This document shows positions 34,288-36,254 of a DNA stretch of 36,254 nucleotides, in pieces. The stretch's first letter is position 1, and the number at the start of each line of letters is the position of its first letter. The translations under genes were made by a program, and so were the position numbers. The stretch covers positions 1 to 36,254 of the forward strand of contig JAHCLE010000017.1 of assembly GCA_026125445.1 (NCBI GenBank), written 5' to 3'. The notes under the pieces are model-generated. The model saw nothing but the letters and a program-made list of their open reading frames with translations. It was not told the DNA's origin and did no database searches. Origin of the DNA: Burkholderiales bacterium. Its GTDB lineage: Bacteria; Pseudomonadota; Gammaproteobacteria; Burkholderiales; Usitatibacteraceae.

Positions 34288-34967
34288 GCCGCGGCGTCTT
34301 CGTGACCGGCACCGACACCGGCGTGGGCAAGACGCTCGCGGCCTGCGCGCTGGTGCATGCGCTGCGCGCCCGGGGATTGCGCGTGGCGCCGATGAAGCCC
34401 GTGGCCGCCGGCGCCGTGCCGCGCGGGGACGGCTGGGCCAACGAGGACACGCTCGCGCTCATCGCGGCCGCGGGCCCGGGCGGGCCATCGCCGGAAGAGG
34501 TGACGCCGGTGCTGCTGCGCGAGCCGATGGCACCGCACATCGCCGCCGCACGCGAAGGACGCGAGATCCGGCTCGATCCGCTCCTCGACGCGCACCGCCG
34601 GCTCGCGACGCGGTGGGACTTCACCGTCGTGGAGGGCGTCGGCGGCTTCCGCGTGCCGCTGGGGCCGTCCCTCGACACGCGCGATCTCGCGGTCGCGCTA
34701 GGCCTTCCCGTCGTTCTCGTGGTCGGGCTTCGCCTCGGCTGTCTCAATCACGCGCTCCTCACCGCGGATTTGGTGCGGTCGGCCGGGCTGCGGCTCGCGG
34801 GGTGGATCGCCAACTCGATCGATCCGGCCATGGCCGTGGCGGACGAGAACGTCGCGGCGCTCGCCGAGCGCCTGCCCGCGCCGCTCCTCGCCCGCCTCCC
34901 CTGGTCGCCGGACGCGGATCCCGGGGATCTCGCCGGCCTCGTCGATACGCCGTCGCTGCTCCGATGA
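34284..34967 (+). CDS. bioD: Dethiobiotin synthetase
   Basis: 227 residues. ATP-dependent carboxylation of 7,8-diaminopelargonic acid to dethiobiotin. The P-loop GTDTGVGKT is at 9-17, followed by MKPVAAG, LLREPMAPHIAA and VVEGVGGFRVPL. The start is GTG at 34284, overlapping the bioC stop (GTGA), so translation is probably coupled. Its stop overlaps the next ATG in the same manner. Confidence 0.95.
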   Translation: MSRGVFVTGTDTGVGKTLAACALVHALRARGLRVAPMKPVAAGAVPRGDGWANEDTLALIAAAGPGGPSPEEVTPVLLREPMAPHIAAAREGREIRLDPLLDAHRRLATRWDFTVVEGVGGFRVPLGPSLDTRDLAVALGLPVVLVVGLRLGCLNHALLTADLVRSAGLRLAGWIANSIDPAMAVADENVAALAERLPAPLLARLPWSPDADPGDLAGLVDTPSLLR

Positions 34968-35632
34968 GCGCCGCGCCCATCCTCTTCGACCTCGACGGCA
35001 CCCTCACGGACCCGCGCGAGGGCATCACGAAGTGCATCGCGCACGCGCTGGAACGCATGGGCGTCGAGCCGCCGCCGCTCGACGAGCTCACCTTCGCGAT
35101 CGGGCCGCCGCTTCGCGCCTCGCTCGCGAAGCTGCTGGGCACGCGGTCTCGCGAGGCGGTCGAGCGGGCGCTGGCCCACTACCGCGAGCGGTTCGCCGAC
35201 GTGGGGCTCTACGAGAACGCGCCCTACGAGGGCATCGACGGGGTCCTCGTGGAGCTTCGCCGCGCTGGCCATCCTCTCTATGTGGCGACCTCCAAGCCGC
35301 GCGTCTATGCCGAGCGCATCGTGAGCCACTTCACCCTCCACGCGCATTTCGAAGCCGTGCACGGCTGCGAGCTCGACGGCACGCGCGAGGACAAGCGCGA
35401 ACTGCTCGCGCACCTCTTCCCCAGCCATGGGATCGATCCCGCGCGCGCGGTGATGGTCGGCGACCGCGGCGTCGACATGGTCGCCGCGCGCCACCACGGC
35501 GCCGGCGCCCTGGGCGCCCTGTGGGGATACGGCACGCCTTCGGAGCTGGAGGAGGCCGGCGCCCACGCGCTGTGTGCGCGCCCCGCGGAGATCCCCTCCC
35601 GCCTTCGCGAGCTCCTCGCCGCACCAAACTGA
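34964..35632 (+). CDS. HAD-superfamily hydrolase (phosphoglycolate-phosphatase-like)
   Basis: 222 residues. HAD motif I FDLDGTLTD (Asp9 and Asp11), a helical cap domain, motif II in VATSKPRVYAERI (Thr-Ser-Lys), and motif IV VGDRGVDMVAARHHG. The class resembles Gph/PgpB-type phosphatases. The ATGA overlap with bioD puts it firmly in the biotin transcript, although no HAD enzyme is needed in the known pathway. The substrate is unknown; metabolite repair or nucleotide/sugar phosphate removal are possibilities. Confidence 0.88.
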   Translation: MSAAPILFDLDGTLTDPREGITKCIAHALERMGVEPPPLDELTFAIGPPLRASLAKLLGTRSREAVERALAHYRERFADVGLYENAPYEGIDGVLVELRRAGHPLYVATSKPRVYAERIVSHFTLHAHFEAVHGCELDGTREDKRELLAHLFPSHGIDPARAVMVGDRGVDMVAARHHGAGALGALWGYGTPSELEEAGAHALCARPAEIPSRLRELLAAPN

Positions 35633-35651
35633 TCCGCGGCACGGCCTCCCG

Positions 35652-35666
35652 GCACCGCGGCGGTGC
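35652..35666. promoter_or_regulatory. NtrC-type palindromic binding site
   Basis: GCACC-GCGGC-GGTGC: perfect half-sites at the spacing of the E. coli NtrC sites at glnA (GCACC-N5-GGTGC). It lies about 70 bp upstream of a sigma-54 promoter, a normal enhancer distance. Confidence 0.65.
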
Positions 35667-35721
35667 ACGCGTGCGCACGGTTCTTCGCCCCAGCCTCTCG
35701 GAACGCGCGCCGGCGAGGCGC

Positions 35722-35737
35722 TGGCACGCTTGATGCT
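35722..35737 (+). promoter_or_regulatory. Predicted sigma-54 (RpoN) promoter
   Basis: TGGCACG-CTTG-ATGCT against consensus TGGCACG-N4-TTGCW; the -24 GG (35723-35724) and -12 GC (35735-35736) are exactly 10 bp apart. Transcription would start near 35748, about 24 nt before the ATG of the substrate-binding protein. Confidence 0.7.
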
Positions 35738-35771
35738 GATGCTGGCGCAATCCCATCCCGCGAGGCGCGCC

Positions 35772-36254
35772 ATGAGTCTCTTCGACAATCCCTTCGATGC
35801 CGGATCCCGTCTCACCTGCTCCTGCGGCAAGCACGCGTCCGCCGCCGAGCACGACGCCGGGGCGCGCGATGCCGAGGCGCTCTCGGGCCGGGCCCTGCAG
35901 ACCGCCATGATGAAGGCGCTCTTTCCGCGCGATGCCGAGCGTCGCCGCTTTCTCCGCGCCGTCGGCGCGAACACGGCGATGGCCGCCATCGCGAGCGTCT
36001 TTCCCCTGGGCGCGCTCGAGGCCATGGCCCAGGAGAAGGGCAAGGTCGAGAAGAAGGACCTCAAGGTGGGCTTCATCCCGATCACCTGCGCGACTCCGCT
36101 CATCATGTCCGCGCCGCTGGGCTTCTACGAGAAGCAGGGGCTCAACGTGACGCTGGTGAAGACGGCCGGCTGGGCCCTCATCCGCGACAAGGTGATGAAC
36201 AAGGAGTACGACGCCTCGCACCTGCTGGCCCCCATGCCGCTCGCGATCTCGCTG
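35772..36254 (+). CDS. NrtA/CmpA-family ABC transporter substrate-binding protein (5' part only)
   Basis: 161 residues to the window edge. Proteins of this family bind nitrate, nitrite or bicarbonate in the periplasm for an ABC importer. DLKVGFIPITCATPLIMSAP and FYEKQGLNVTLVKTAGW match the start of the mature NrtA/CmpA domain. Before it is a twin-arginine export signal (ERRRFLRAVGANTAM, about 56-70, then AAIASVFPLGALEAMA). The segment preceding the signal is unusually long and has Cys16, Cys18, His21 and His27 (CSCGKH...EH), possible metal ligands. GAGG at 8 nt supports ATG 35772. The NtrC and sigma-54 sites upstream favour a nitrogen substrate such as nitrate over bicarbonate. Confidence 0.88.
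   Translation, partial: MSLFDNPFDAGSRLTCSCGKHASAAEHDAGARDAEALSGRALQTAMMKALFPRDAERRRFLRAVGANTAMAAIASVFPLGALEAMAQEKGKVEKKDLKVGFIPITCATPLIMSAPLGFYEKQGLNVTLVKTAGWALIRDKVMNKEYDASHLLAPMPLAISL

Overview
The window is a very GC-rich bacterial chromosome segment, almost certainly from a betaproteobacterium. Three gene orders point there: rpsU-yqeY-dnaG-rpoD (macromolecular synthesis operon), the envC/yibN-grxC-secB-gpsA neighbourhood shared with E. coli, and bioB-F-H-C-D beside comF and trmL. No rRNA, tRNA or CRISPR array was found. Coding density is high, and long antisense open frames are GC-driven shadows.

Layout. 1-2423: tail of an unknown + strand gene, then (- strand) an APC-family permease and an exported-looking SAM methyltransferase at the end of the rpsU operon. 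2446-6990: rpoD, dnaG, yqeY, rpsU (-). 7085-8098: tsaD (+). About 8127-9335: an IS110-family insertion with a structured noncoding end that may encode a bridge RNA. 9341-14763 (-): two DUF4124 envelope proteins, a MoeB/ThiF-like adenylyltransferase, the S41 protease ctpA, envC and gpmA. 14794-18514 (+): azlC-azlD, yibN, grxC, secB, an SH3-domain protein and gpsA.

18530-28901 is the most unusual part: two related modules for what looks like a noncanonical chaperone-usher-type surface fibre. Module A, read from its promoter on the - strand, is subunit, minor/tip-like subunit, small conserved periplasmic protein of unknown family, PapD-like chaperone, and outer-membrane usher-like protein. Module B is two subunits, tip-like subunit, small protein and chaperone, also on the - strand, while its usher-like gene lies at the matching place but is inverted (+). 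The usher-like proteins lack an N-terminal usher domain that I can recognise and end in an SdrD_B-like domain. All five predicted subunits end in the same type of C-terminal strand (VTY[TN][AL]xxP). Noncoding blocks upstream of the two lead subunits are alignable and each carries a CRP-type palindrome (CGTGA-N6-TCACA). An intrinsic terminator (module B) or two strong hairpins (module A) follow the lead subunit gene, as expected if it is made in excess.

29256-30483 (-): trmL and comF. 30482-35632 (+): biotin genes bioB, bioF, bioH, bioC, bioD and a HAD phosphatase, mostly overlapping. bioH is broken by what looks like a 4-bp tandem duplication that moves two catalytic residues out of frame. 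35772-end: the start of a NrtA/CmpA-type ABC substrate-binding protein with a Tat signal, preceded by a perfect NtrC-type palindrome and a near-consensus sigma-54 promoter, implying control by nitrogen status.
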